A DNA stretch of 64,000 bases from Cymodocea nodosa (taxonomy: Eukaryota > Streptophyta > Magnoliopsida > Alismatales > Cymodoceaceae): the NCBI GenBank assembly GCA_036874045.1, contig JAZBRI010000003.1, positions 5,654,501 through 5,718,500 of the forward strand, written 5' to 3'. A program made the translations under genes and the position numbers. Below are positions 45,401-56,419 of the stretch, in pieces; within the stretch, counting starts at the first letter, position 1; the number at the start of each line of letters is the position of its first letter. The notes beneath the pieces are model-generated. The model had not been told where the DNA came from. It did no database searches and was given only the letters and a program-made list of their open reading frames with translations.

Positions 45401-45550
45401 CCCTAGTTCTTCCATATCTTCCATCTCGTCCACCTGCTTCTCCTTCTCCTGCTCCTCCTTCTGCACCCTCCTCCCCTTCGTCATCCTACTCTTCTCTTCC
45501 TCGTCTTCCTCCTCGTCGCTGATCGCGACATGTAACCGCCTCTTCCTCAT
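33431..45550 (-). CDS. AIPP3: BAH-domain chromatin reader with TFIIS-like segment and zinc motif (AIPP3/BDT1-like)
   Basis: Complete eight-exon gene, 581 aa, near the size known for Arabidopsis AIPP3. Exons: 45260-45550, 45100-45162, 43011-43748, 42582-42716, 37062-37145, 34999-35058, 34830-34916, 33431-33718; all introns are GT-AG and phase 0. Residues 1-97 are basic/acidic and disordered (EEEDEEEKS), ending FELDDPVLL. The BAH domain is about residues 97-225 (KPYVAIIKDI, VTGQWFYRPEEA, ELFYSFHLDDVPAESV, KCVVHFVP, GFIVQRVYD). Y113, W134 and Y136 have the spacing of the H3K27me3 aromatic cage described for AIPP3. Residues 410-437 (QLLAKRLLNKELEPSIILNM) resemble TFIIS domain II. C463, C466, C489 and C492 form a CxxC-CxxC zinc motif. 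In Arabidopsis AIPP3 works with PHD proteins and CPL2 to repress Polycomb-marked genes. Orthology is inferred. Confidence 0.9.
35140..36490 (+). mobile_element. hAT-family transposon remnant in BAH gene intron
   Basis: The plus strand around 35430-36150 gives fragments of a BED-zinc-finger hAT transposase: TISNFVRCIGCRKAWPK with a CxxC, later DWKLQSRVISFSELKLPHMG and ALTLDNAITNVVVSSLK (hAT: LPSPH-G, TLDNAS-ND) and FKGHISF where FH-RC-AHI is expected. Many stops and shifts. The flanks 35140-35420 and 36180-36490 are rich in AGCTTGA/TCAAGCT, like hAT subterminal repeats; exact ends and 8-bp duplication were not resolved. Confidence 0.65.
37958..38395. mobile_element. MITE-like element, family 2, copy 1
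   Basis: The left end has CCTCATCTAGGCACC and the right end, read inward, GGCAGCTGCCTAGGCACCA. The interior holds TCAGATCTACCAAAGATCTGG. The same subterminal layout is seen at 47368-47750. Non-coding; ends approximate. Confidence 0.35.
39230..39386 (+). repeat. 5' LTR of element D
   Basis: 157 bp; first bases TCTTAG (TG start mutated), end TTCCAACA. Confidence 0.75.
39936..40142 (+). repeat. polypurine low-complexity tract
   Basis: About 200 bases almost wholly A and G (GAAGGAGGAGAAGATAAGAG-type, with runs of A and one run of G), inside element D. Could form H-DNA in principle; that is inference. Confidence 0.85.
40606..40759 (+). repeat. 3' LTR of element D
   Basis: 154 bp; starts TGTTAAAAG, ends TTCCAATA, followed by ATATT. 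Confidence 0.75.
41532..41850 (+). mobile_element. TRIM element (319 bp)
   Basis: LTRs at 41532-41646 and 41736-41850 (115 bp each; first starts TGTTAAGATAATAGTCC, second AGTTAAAATAATAGTC). Directly after the first LTR is TGGTATCAAAG (41647-41657), a near-perfect initiator-Met tRNA primer-binding site. GTGAGGAGA precedes the second LTR as polypurine tract. Flanking GTGAT/GTGAC is a 4-of-5 target duplication. The internal domain is only about 90 bp and cannot code. Confidence 0.85.
44681..44940. mobile_element. MITE-like element, family 1, copy 2
   Basis: Shares with 26681-26921, in the same orientation, ATTCCAAATGCAA, GCTTAT-C-A-CTTAT, ATTCATTTCACTGC-GATTCA and CTTATTCAATAAG. Lies in a BAH gene intron. 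Ends approximate. Confidence 0.45.
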
Positions 45551-46707
45551 TCTAGAACAGCGCGGCGCAAAAACCCAACCCCCTTCGGTTTTGTTTTTTG
45601 GGTTCCGTGTTTTATATCGGTGTGGGGATGTGTCATTTCCACTATTTATTATTATTATTATTATTATTATTTTATTTTATTTTAACATCTTTGAAAAATC
45701 GTTATTTTACTTTTTTAATAATAAATTTTCTTTTCAATTCTAGGTGTAACTTGAAGGCTTGGACCGCCATTAATAATGTGGTCAAACAAAATTTAGTTGT
45801 GGTCAACATTTTACCATATACGATATATGATTTAATATAATTTAATTAACTTTAAATAATTACTTATCCAATCAACTTTAAATATTTCACGTATAAGTGA
45901 AATTTTCTATTTCTTTAATATTTTTTAAAATAAAATTAATTATGCAACGAATTAATTCCTTTATTGTATGACTTTATAAGCACTAGCTAAGTTCATAATT
46001 ATGATTTGATAATCGCATTCGTTTTTCTTCTCTTAATTTTTTTCAGTATTATATTATATTAAACTTTTTCTTCTTAAGTTCCTTTAAGTTTTTTCCCATA
46101 ATACTATTATTATAGATTTTTTCTAAGCTTTGACCAATTTGTTCATGTTAATTCTACCAGTGGATGCACATAAACAGATATCAACATACACGTGGATGTG
46201 AGTTCCTTCCGACAAAATTGTTAGTTTAAAATAAGACTCTGTAAAATGCAAGATTGCCCATAATCGATCTATTCTTTCACTCAGTTCTTTTCTTCTTCTT
46301 AATAATAACAATAACAATAATAATAATAGGACACGACCTCTATCTTATCCTTTTGACACAAAATAATATTAGACACGGTTCAAATCATACGAGACCTATC
46401 ATCTTTCCGCGTACAACCCGACGGGGCCTACCGAAGCTCCCACTTGTGTCGAGTGGTAATATAAAAAAGAGTTCGAAGTCGCCATTTTTGAAAGATATAA
46501 ATCGATCTTCCTTCCTTCTATTTGTACCTTGTGCCTGTAATAAGAGAAAAACCTCAACGCGGTTTACCGAACATTAATATGATGAAACTCTCACCATCAA
46601 CTACCAGAAGCCTCTCAGTTTGTTACACTCAAAGAAAGCAAAATGGCACTTTCTGCGTCTGAAAGTGTTTTATCCTGCCGTTGGTGCACCTTAGATATGA
46701 TGGTATT
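45551..46707. other. intergenic: upstream of BAH gene, downstream of the 71-aa gene
   Basis: Probable promoter and 5' UTR of the BAH gene plus 3' UTR of its neighbour. Holds a TTA repeat (about 45644-45670) and an AATAAT/AACAAT repeat (about 46298-46328). No further gene recognised; frames at 46254-46577 and 46681-46980 (+) are shadows or chance. Confidence 0.55.
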
Positions 46708-49700
46708 CTACGATTTAGGAGTTTCCTTCTCTTCCTTGTGAGTTCCTCTAACCATTCCGAAGAAATAATTCTTCACAGAAGATTCAGCAGACTTGATTGC
46801 CTTCTTGATCTACACCACCAACACCATGTCACGAAAACAGCACTATGTCGCCAGAACAAAATAAATATCCCATTATTTTTTATTGCTTTCATAAAATTTG
46901 GAATTTTACAGTCCAACTCAAGCATTTACCTCACTGTTTACATAAACAAATGGACCATCTACAGAAAATCAAAATACTAGTTTTATGTCGCTGAACCATT
47001 ATGTTCATCTAGTTAAGGCAATGACTTTCATTTACATGATTACACTGATTAAACCAATTCACGGTTGAATAACTAACTACTTGAAGAAAGATGGGTTCAT
47101 TTAAAATCATTTTACTAAGTTTTACGAGTGTGATCAAACCACTGATTTCATGTAATCTGATTAATTTTTATGCACATGATTTAGGTTAATGATCAACAAA
47201 TCAACTCATCTCTACATCAGTAAGTGTAAGCCATGTCTCAATAAGCTAACTATGGTGTATAGCTAAAATTCTCATGGAGGCACCTAGTGGGAATGGGTTA
47301 GCTAAGAACTTCATGCAGTTGTTTGCTAACATGCATAAGAAGAAAGCTTCTCTTGTAATCGAGGTTATTAAGGTGCCAAGGGTCCACATTAATTTATATA
47401 TAATTTTAAAATACATATATGTATAGTTATTTACAGTCTTTTATGTATATTAATAATTAAAAATACATAAATAAATAGTGTAAACTAACTTATAAAAATG
47501 TGTGAACAACAAACACAACACTATGATGTTTAAAAGTCACAGCTTATAAATTAATTTGTTATAAAAGTTAATACAAAATAACAAAACAAGATATACAAAG
47601 TCTAAATGATAGTAAAATAAAACAATCTTCGTTAGAAAACATTAAAAAAATACTTTACATGGTATAAGATCTTTCTTATATCTCTACTCAGATCTAAGAA
47701 AGATCCAATTGAGTCCTACAAGGCATTAGGCATACTTGGGTGCCTAGTCAGATGCCCACCTTAACAAGTATGCTTGTAAGGTACAATAAAATGATATAAA
47801 TGTCATTTTCAAATGAAAGAACAAAGTAACAACCATGGAGTATGATCTTTTGGAATAAACTTTCACATTCTGGTTCTTTTATTGCAATTCACATATAAAA
47901 ATTATACTACAATAATGAACTTGCTTCTCTAATCGTTAAAAGATAAAACCACATATAACATAACATAAACCCAGAAATCAAACAACTAACAATGTTCAAG
48001 ACAACATAATCTGTCAACGTTGAAATAAGATTGATGGAAATTTTGAAGAAAGAGCAAAGAAAACCTGTAATTCAGGACTCTAGTTAACAAAGACAAGGTA
48101 TGCCATAGTTTCATAGCTACCAAGTTAAAAAGAAATCATTCTTCACTATATTGCAAATCCAAAGACTTTGATATTTCTAACAAAAGAAAAATGCAAAACA
48201 GCACATATGGAAGCACTCCTGATAATGAAAAGAGAAGACACAAAATGAAATCTATGTCAGAAATCATCTGAGTCTGTATATCATAAAAGAATGAATTCAA
48301 GAAACAAAAGCCTAGAGATAAATAGGTTCAGAATAACGTATATACTAGGATCTTGAACTCTTCTTACTATGAGATACACAGAGAGGCCATACACCTAAAG
48401 ATTCTTAAGGGCAGATAGACATTGTTAAACAAATCAAGTCGATTTATCATCAATCACAAAACCAAAACGGCAACAAGTGAAGAGACCCAAGGTTCATTTG
48501 AAACAATCTCCTAGACACAATTTCTAAAAGCCGATATCATTACCCCAAAAAAAAGCTAAAAGCACAATTTTGGATTGCCCTTGTAGAATCTAGCTATAGC
48601 TAAGAAACCTAAATTTCTGTTTGATTTTGTGAGTTAAAACAAAAAATTGGTTTCTCAAGCAAGTGTGTTTGTTTGTTTGACATTCATAAAAACCCTAACC
48701 TAGTTTTCTAAGATTTAATTTTCTAAAAACCAGTTTTTCTCAACAAATCCATTACAATAAAATCCATTGATAACAATAAGATTAAAGTTAATCAATGTAC
48801 TACACAATAACATGAAAAAGGAATACAATTATAGTATTATTAAAAATGAAACAATAGTGAGTTTTTAACAGAAATAAATTCTTTCATATAAAATACATTT
48901 ATATATCCAGCACAAATATGTACACATTTTGACTTTTATTAGTTCATCTATACATGATTTGGTATCATATAATTTGACAAGAAATGTGAGGTATATGGAT
49001 GGCATTTCTAGTAATTAGAACTTGGTTTATATTGTAAATAAGGAATGAAGTTGATGATAACCTAGAAAAAAAAAAAAGAACAAGTTCTATCAAAAGCTAC
49101 CAAACCCCCTGCCTTTGGATATATGCTAGAATTCTTTACATTTTCTCTTTTCCAAAAGCAACCAGCTACTTCTAGCCGAGATCCAGAAGCTACGGATACC
49201 CGGAACTTTGAAAGTATGTCTATTTCACAATGTTAAACCAATCTGGTGCGATCAAAATGACCAACTATTGCTGTCAATACGAGAAATACGCGAACAAAAA
49301 AAGCATAATTTAAGGAAAAAAAAAAAATTTCCTTGGCGTCTGAACTCACAATTATCACTTCATTCTTGAATCTAATACTTCTGATAAATTTCTTTAGCTC
49401 CCATCGAGAAATCCATTCAGACGGATAAACTGAAATGCTGTAGTATGCACGTATTTAGTTGTGAAAACTCCAAGGTATGTACTAAAAGCCACTTACGCAT
49501 TGATTATCGGTCAATTACGGACATCAAGAACGCTCCCAGGCAGAAGACATGGTCTCACTAAACCTAGGTTTCGCATCACAAACCTCAGGAATCAAGCAAT
49601 CAAAGTGAAATAGGATCGTGGAACAACAACGGACATCGCAAATAGAAAATGTGAAATATACTTTTTGATTGAAGCAGACGATGAAGAATAAGGAATGAAG

Positions 49701-49890
49701 AAGATCCAGAAGGAAACGTAGAACAACAAGATAAGTCCGACAGAGAAGAAGAGGAGGAATAGTGAGAGAAACCGACGGGGTCGAGAGCGTTGGGCTGCGG
49801 GCCATAGTCGGCGGTGAGGAGGAAGTAGGCGGCGACGCAGGTGGCGACCGTGGTCGTTCGCCGCAACAGCTTGTCCGTCTTCGGATCCAT
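46708..49890 (-). CDS. small conserved plant membrane protein, 71 aa
   Basis: Two exons, 49777-49890 and 46708-46809, join in phase 0 to 71 codons plus TAG. Exon 1 begins MDPKTDKLLRRTT, followed by a hydrophobic stretch of about 14 residues (VATCVAAYFLLTA, 15-27), then DYGPQPNALDP. Exon 2 gives IKKAIKSAESSVKNYFFG and a charged tail ending KETPKS. I recall the same layout (DPK--RRTT-VA--YFLLTADYGP-PN-LDPIKKAI-SAE) in uncharacterised short proteins across land plants. The single membrane-like segment after basic residues would suit an organellar or ER membrane protein, but no function is known to me. The donor is GTCGGT, weaker than usual; the 2,967-bp intron is large for so small a gene. Confidence 0.8.
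47368..47750. mobile_element. MITE-like element, family 2, copy 2
   Basis: Left TTAAGGTGCCAAGGG; right, read inward, TTAAGGTGGGCATCTG. Subterminal GATCTTTCTTATATC and CAGATCTAAGAAAGATCC resemble the other copy near 38270-38320. Lies in the intron of the 71-aa gene. A shorter TTAAGGTGCC...GGTGA piece is at about 53089-53170. Confidence 0.4.
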
Positions 49891-50869
49891 CGTTCACTCC
49901 CACCAGTACAACTTCCCCAGTTCCCCCTCCACTCTTGACTTCTCTACTCTTCTCTCACGTCTATTTGAATTGCGTTGGAAGGTCCCAAGTTTTTGCTTTG
50001 GCAGAAATTAAATCTATATTTTTTATAAGATGTCACGAAGATAGATGTAAGATACATATGATTATGTTAGTGCATTAAAAAATTTCATATGTTCTTGATA
50101 TTCTTCTAAACTCGTGGTTAAATTTTTTATCTCAGTATTAAAAAAAAAAAGGTTGATTGGATGGTCATTTAAAATTAGTTAAATTGTAATCGTATAATAT
50201 AAATAAGTTATATATTTTATATTGTAAAATGGACACCTATAACAATTATATTTATTATATGTATAATAACAACTTTTTGCATATGAGAAATAACAAAAAA
50301 AGTAAACAAAACTTTAAATCAGTCTTGAAATCAACTTATCCCATGTGATATAGTAATTGCTATTATCCAATTTAATAATTATGTCACGCAAAATCTTTTT
50401 TGATCGATTTCAAAATTTTTTACATAGATCCATAAAATAAAATTAGAACTTCCTAGTTATGGTTGTATTACTGATATGGAATCAAACATATCTCTGCAGA
50501 CTTGAGCCTCTCCAGTCTTCATTTGATTAAAATTTTATCATAGACTACTAAGAATGCAAAACTTTTGATTTTGGGTGATGCAGGAGGACTGGCCCTCATC
50601 ATCTAATTATATATATATTCTAAAAAATACTAAACAATCTAGATAATCCGAATTAAAATTTATCTAAAAACCTCAAATGATAATAACATATAAAGGAATG
50701 TCAGAGGTCATTCTACATTTATATTATAAAGCATGTCAAAAACATATTTTATAAATCTATGCAGAGCTTTGGTGCTAAATTCCTACACTATAGTTTGTAC
50801 TCATAATTCTCTTGTACAACCTGCACCAGGCCAACTTTAAAAAAAAAACTTAAAAAGACAAAAAATAAA
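49891..50869. other. intergenic: upstream of 71-aa gene
   Basis: Promoter side of the 71-aa gene (minus strand). Pyrimidine-rich 5' leader just above the ATG (49891-49960), then AT-rich DNA with no recognised feature. Confidence 0.5.
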
Positions 50870-51525
50870 GGTCTGTTTGTAAGAATAAGATGTCAAAAAA
50901 AATTAGAAATCAAAAAATTAAAAATCAAAAAGTTAAAAAATAAAATTTAAAAGTATTTGTACCATCAACAAAAATTAAGAAAATTATATAATTCTTGAAA
51001 TTTTAATATTATATATTAAATAATAATATAATATTAATTAAATAAAATAATATTTGTGACTTTAATATTAAAAATAATTAATTAAATAAAAATATATTAA
51101 CAATGTATACTTTAATTATATTAATAATAATAAAGCAATATATTATATTAATATACTTAAATTATATTAAAATATATACAAAGTAATTTTAATTAAAATA
51201 ATAATATATTATACAAAGTATATTACAAAGTAATAATTAAAATAATATAATACTTTAATTAAATAAAACAATATATTATATTAATATATTATACTTTAAT
51301 TATATTGATAACATATAATAAAATAATTACTTAAATAAAAATAATTCTTATACTATTTTCTCAACTTTCAAATGAAAGAAAATTTGAAAACTTAAAATCT
51401 CTGACATTTTGATATGAAAAAAATTAAAAATAAATTTTTAACTTTTCATAGAAATCTTAAAAAATTAAAAAAAAATTTCTAACTTTTCAATTCTTAACTT
51501 TCTAAGTAACATAATGTATCTCCTT
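50870..51525. mobile_element. AT-rich inverted-repeat element, copy 1 (left of Rpp21-like gene)
   Basis: About 650 bp, nearly all A/T inside (ATATTA/TTAATT repeats). Left edge has TTAGAAATCAAAAAATTAAAA; right edge TCTAACTTTTCAATTCTTAAC, giving imperfect inverted termini. The same sequence occurs in opposite orientation at 56420-57160 (shared: AAAATTATATA, TTTTAATATTATATATTAAATAATAA). Confidence 0.6.
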
Positions 51526-51707
51526 AAAAAAAAAAAAAAAAGATCCTGAACTCATCACCTAAGCAAATTTCTCAATTCAAAGATTATGTTAAATTAGATC
51601 ATAGATAGGGAACGGATGTGGTATCCATCAACAATTCTGCCATTAAATCGTAAAAAAGTGACGGTCAGCCTCTCCTCTGTGCAGGAATCAAAAATCATAT
51701 ATGAATT

Positions 51708-54199
51708 TCATAACTTCAATGGAATAACTAAGTTACTCATATTGAACTTCTTTTCTTGCTCGTTACTTTCAACCATCTGCTTCAAACTTGACCAACCCCT
51801 TTTCCTTCTCTTACTCGATGCACCACCACCTGTGCCTTTTGAAGCATCTGCTGGTGTGGAGTTACGTCCAGCGTTGGATGCATTGCTCAATCCATCCAAC
51901 TTTGTCTTCTGTATTGATAACACACTGCCAGGAGTGGTCGGACTCTGGCATGTTACAAGTGATGTTGGTTTGTGACCGTAATTAAGAGTCTCGTTATGTT
52001 TGCGGGTGTGTGGCATCTCCTTGTTAGTGGCAGTACCTAAATGTTCCGAGTTAGGATTCTGCCCACTTCTTGAAGCTAATAATTTCTTGACATGGCCTTT
52101 CACAGTTCCCATCATTACATTTCGGTGCAAGCAATAATGGCATGTGTAAACCACGTTGTTCTGTAGTGGTATATGAGACTTTTTTCTGCGCCTTGACCTC
52201 TTGATCGTCTTCTCTATCCGAACGGTACAATTATCACCAGGCTGAAGAAGGGTTTCACACCTGCGCGACATTCAGAACAGACTCAGATCAGAAACAAAAT
52301 GGTCGATATTTGCATGAGTCCATGTCAGTTAGTATCGCAAATAAGTTCAAGAACAAAATCATAATTAGTTCAGTGATTATTTCTCCATTCAGAGGTTGAG
52401 CCTCACTGTGGGTGGAAAACTTCTGACAAAAGAAAAGCAAGCCAGAGAACTCCATTTCCAAGAGTTTCTTTTTAGCAATAAGATAATTTTTTTCAATACT
52501 TCAATTTTCCAGAACAACAGATCTTGCAAGAAAAGCATCGAACCTAACAAAATTATAGTCAATTAGAAAACTGCAAGATTGACAATAGAGACCCATTGGT
52601 AAGAAAGGAGTAAAAGAAGAAGACATAAAAGCATTTTCACATGAGTAACCCAATCAGAAATTTATTCACGCAACAGTGACAAAAAAATCTATAAAGGTCG
52701 CCACTCAAAAAAAACTTTAAAGGTCAAACCAAAATTGAATCACTTTTTAAGGGTGCAATTTAAACTCATGATTTTTTAGTAGAGGTTGAAAGCATTTATT
52801 CAGCTTACTTTTTATTTGACAAGTAGCCAAACAAAGTGCATTTTTGTTGATCTCTTGAGAATTTCTGGAGATGCAATTTGTCAGCAAAGCTGAAATGAAT
52901 GCACCTTTACCAAGTAGACTACCTCTGGGAAGAATTATAATGGAAACCGTGAAGGAACCATGATACTCATTGTGAGAAAAGAAGATCGAATAGGATAACT
53001 AACAGAGTGATCATTAAAAGGACGCAAATAGATGTATAAGTTTAATGTTGAAAATCAGAAAAAAGCATTAGTTTAAACCATACTTATTAAGGTGCCTATT
53101 TATATATGTATTTTTTTTTAACATATATTATACATAGTTATCAAGACAAGTCACCTTATCACCTTGGACTATAACTTAATGATAGTTTTAATGGAGTTTG
53201 TTATCTATTGTGTGCCATGCAATGTTAATGATGTCATGCAACGGGTGTGCTATTCCTATTTCCAAGAAGTAAAAGGGCCATCCACTAATTGTTTTGAGTA
53301 GTTCGGTGTCTTAAAATCTTATATATTGCCCTTATCTGTTATGGATAAGCCATTTTCTTAATTAATAAAGGGTTCATGACTGAAGTTCATGAGTGCATTT
53401 GGACCCCCCTACCCAAATTAACTCTTTGAGTAGCCTCCCTACCAAATTTCAACCATAAGAATTTGAGCAGGCACTGTTTTAATAAGCAAACAAAAACAAC
53501 ATGAGGAACCCAAAAAATTTAAAATTAAGACCATAAGACCTATATAACGATGTCAAGCAAGAGATAAATCAAGAGAATGGAATTTTCTTTCGCACAGTTG
53601 CAACAATAGACATTGCTATAGCTTATGAAGATATATATGGGATTCCTTTTAATGGAATATTGAAACAAGAAGAATATTTTTTATTTTATTTTTAAGATCA
53701 AGGAATGTAGTGCGAATTCAGTCTTGAATAGTTTTTGTAAAGACAAAGTTCAATATGTGTTCCCTTGATTTTAAATCTATGGGAAAACTATTAATCTTAG
53801 GAAATATAACTTAAGTATTGCAATATTGATGGATATAGTGCTCAGATACGTATCCAAAACTTAATCAATTATGACAATTTAGAAACAAATATGAGAAAAT
53901 ATGCAGCAAAAAAAGAGAAAGGAATCAAATGCTAATTACTTTTCGCAACTGAAGAGTGATCGATCCAGAGAAACACCAGCAGCCTCTGCATTTGCAGATA
54001 AACGGTTGCCAAACAGGGCAGCAAGACAAGGAACAGAAGCTTTCTGACTAGCCCAAATAGCTAAATTCTGCAGATGTTCCATCTTGAAAATGGAACCCAC
54101 ATTTGTATGTGCTTTCCCAATATTTTCTTCACGAAGGGAAACATTTTGTAAGCCTGAGCTAACCCCTACCAGTCCACGCTTCTTCTTTTTATTAGCCAT
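51708..54199 (-). CDS. Rpr2/Rpp21/SNM1-type RNase P/MRP subunit family protein, 270 aa
   Basis: Two exons: 53940-54199 and 51708-52260, joined within the codon for K87. Starts MANKKKKRG. Residues 40-85 (HLQNLAIWASQKASVP, LSANAEAAGVSLDRSLFSC) are the helical part of the family, followed by CEKCETLLQPGDNCTVRIEK and NNVVYTCHYCLHRN. Thus C85/C88 and C127/C130 form a zinc ribbon of the Rpr2 type; the animal homologue Rpp21 is a protein subunit of RNase P, which trims pre-tRNA 5' leaders. The C-terminal third is low-complexity and basic (SSKRRKRGWSSLKQM) and ends SNLVIPLKL, like plant homologues. An acceptor CAG directly before the ATG (54200-54202) indicates an intron in the 5' UTR. Whether it is a true RNase P subunit is not shown; plants also use protein-only PRORPs. 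Confidence 0.82.
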
Positions 54200-54854
54200 C
54201 TGTCACTAGTTACATAAATTAAGATTCATAAAAATGATCAAGGAAAAAAGATTCAAGACAATAATAAATCTCATAAAAAATTTTGTCTTTTGAGAAATTC
54301 TAGTTATTAAAACCAGCCCTTTTTCAGTTTGTCTCTGTTCAAAAGAGTGTGATATAGCAGTGCAATACAGTTATCTAGATGTAAAAGAAGAGGACATGCC
54401 GAAGCACTACCAAACAAAAATTAAGACCGCTACTGAAGTGATGCAGAAAATTAAGGTGGGGAAATGAAGAATATAAGCCTAGGAAGGGATCAAAGAACAA
54501 GTGCTACGGATCAGTTGGTATTATTGTGTTGAAGTAGCAAAACGAGCTTAGTAATGTTCTTTTTTTTCTCGTCAAATATGAACTGATCTAAGATCACAAT
54601 AGAAATTAAAATCATCTATATACAGAAGAAAATATAGCAACATTATTGGATGCAAACAAAATATACATAATCACACCATGATTCTGAGCTGTAAGTTGTA
54701 ATAATATGGTGCAGTTTACTACATAGAAGTGATCATGCATTAACTTTTAATAATGTAGCTGTAAAGATATAAATTTTCTAAATAAAAATGATGAACAATG
54801 ATTATGAAATTTATCTTCCTCATTTACCCTTCATTTAACTTTCCCTTGACCAGG

Positions 54855-55205
54855 TCGAGAAGTTATTTTCCCCCAACTGTGCGAGCTAGGGCAAGGAGGA
54901 GGGTTCCGTCGCCGATTGTCGAGGAACGTACGCAGGGAGTCTCGGATGCCTTCTGCGCGGTGAGGTGGGTTCCGGCGGGTGGAGGTGCTGCTCGCACGGA
55001 AGATCCAGCGCTCACCTTCGTTTCTTCTCTGTCCAGGTGGTGCAACCGCCGGTGGAACGAGCGCGCGGAGGCTGCGTTGGTCGCTGAGTGTGTGGCCGCA
55101 TGGGGAAGAAAGGGAGGCGTTTTCTTCCAGCGGTGCGTGGGAGGAGTAGGGTGTCGATCGTGCACCGTCCAGCGAAGAGGAAGCGGTATTTTGAGGCTAA
55201 ATTGC
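54855..55205. promoter_or_regulatory. GC/CpG-rich block, likely promoter or 5' leader of Rpp21-like gene
   Basis: Much higher GC and CpG than anything around it (many CGCG, CCGCCG, GCGCGG). It lies about 0.7-1.0 kb upstream of the minus-strand ATG at 54199, which follows a 5'-UTR acceptor, so it fits the first non-coding exon and core promoter. Long frames on both strands here (54798-55241 +, 54863-55165 -) are explained by composition. Confidence 0.5.
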
Positions 55206-55249
55206 GATTTGGTCCTTACATTAAGTTTTTTTAGTATTTAGTTCAAAAA

Positions 55250-55800
55250 TAGTATTTTTATTGATTATCATACCTTTTTTTTTAGATGATTTGTGATATA
55301 ATATTGTTGGTTATTACATAACGTAGTTGTATTATATTATTAATTTACGCATAATATTGGTTATTGCATGACACAATTAGGGGTGATTATTATAGAATTA
55401 ACATTTATTGGCATATTTTTATTGATTATCGTGTAACAAGACGTAAGTATGATGAACATCGGTAATTATTGTGTAATCAATATATAGGGATAATTAATTT
55501 GATTATCACATAATATGGTACGAAAATGGTGAACATTGACAATTATTTCACAATCATATTCTTATTGATTATCTCACATGACAAGGCATGAATACTGTGA
55601 ACATCAGTGATTGTTGTATAATCAACACATATTGTCATATATTATTGCATAACATGTCATGATTATTTAGTAACTATTGCGTAATCAACATATATTATGG
55701 TGGAAATGCATTTATCATATTATTGTTGATTAATGTATATTATTATTGACTATTACATAATGTTGTTAATTAATGCATTATTAATGTTGGTCACGATGTA
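55250..55800. repeat. degenerate tandem repeat, unit about 70-100 bp
   Basis: At least four related units carry TTGATTAT-CACATAA, then G-ATGA-GAACAT-G, AATTATTG-GTAATCA and AT-TAT (about 55418-55498, 55499-55560, 55561-55631, 55632-55700), with weaker units on either side. Each unit also has a rough internal dyad (GATTAT...GTAATCA). Not a known satellite to me. Confidence 0.55.
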
Positions 55801-56419
55801 CACATGATTAATGTTAAGCATGACATAATCATGATGATTATAAAAATAAAAAGGATATGTGGTAGGTTATGGTTGAAGGAATAATGCATGTGTAATATAT
55901 AATTTTTTTTCTACTCATATAATATCGATTTATTATATTGAATGTTAAATATGAATCAAAGAAACAATTGTGACACATCTGGCTATACACGTTAGTGTTA
56001 GTTATGATGTCGACTTTTAAACTTAATCATAAGATTAAGTACGACATGGAAGATAAATATTGCTATTCACTTTTAAGATTAATCACAAAGTTAAGTATAA
56101 GTATAACCTTTGGGTGATAAATGTTTTGTCGATTTTAAAATAGATGAATGAAAGTTCGATGGGTGGCCAATGAATGCAATTGATCAAAGAAGTAGATAAA
56201 AAGATGGCAGATTGACGATTGACATTTTACGCAAGAGAATCAAACAATTGAGATGGAAGCATGATAAGGTCGTTAGATCACAGACTACTATTAATCCACA
56301 ACACTCAAAATTAAGAGTCCAAAATTACGAAGCAAGCCTTTGATTTAACTATATTTTGTAAAAGATAAAAGGTTTTTTTTTTTTTCAAGTTTACACTTAC
56401 AGTTGAATTTCTTACTTTA

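Noticed and set aside
54798..55241. 147-codon plus frame and 100-codon minus frame in the GC-rich block
   Set aside because: Long frames on both strands arise from high GC and few stops; composition is arginine/proline-rich and no conserved motif is visible.
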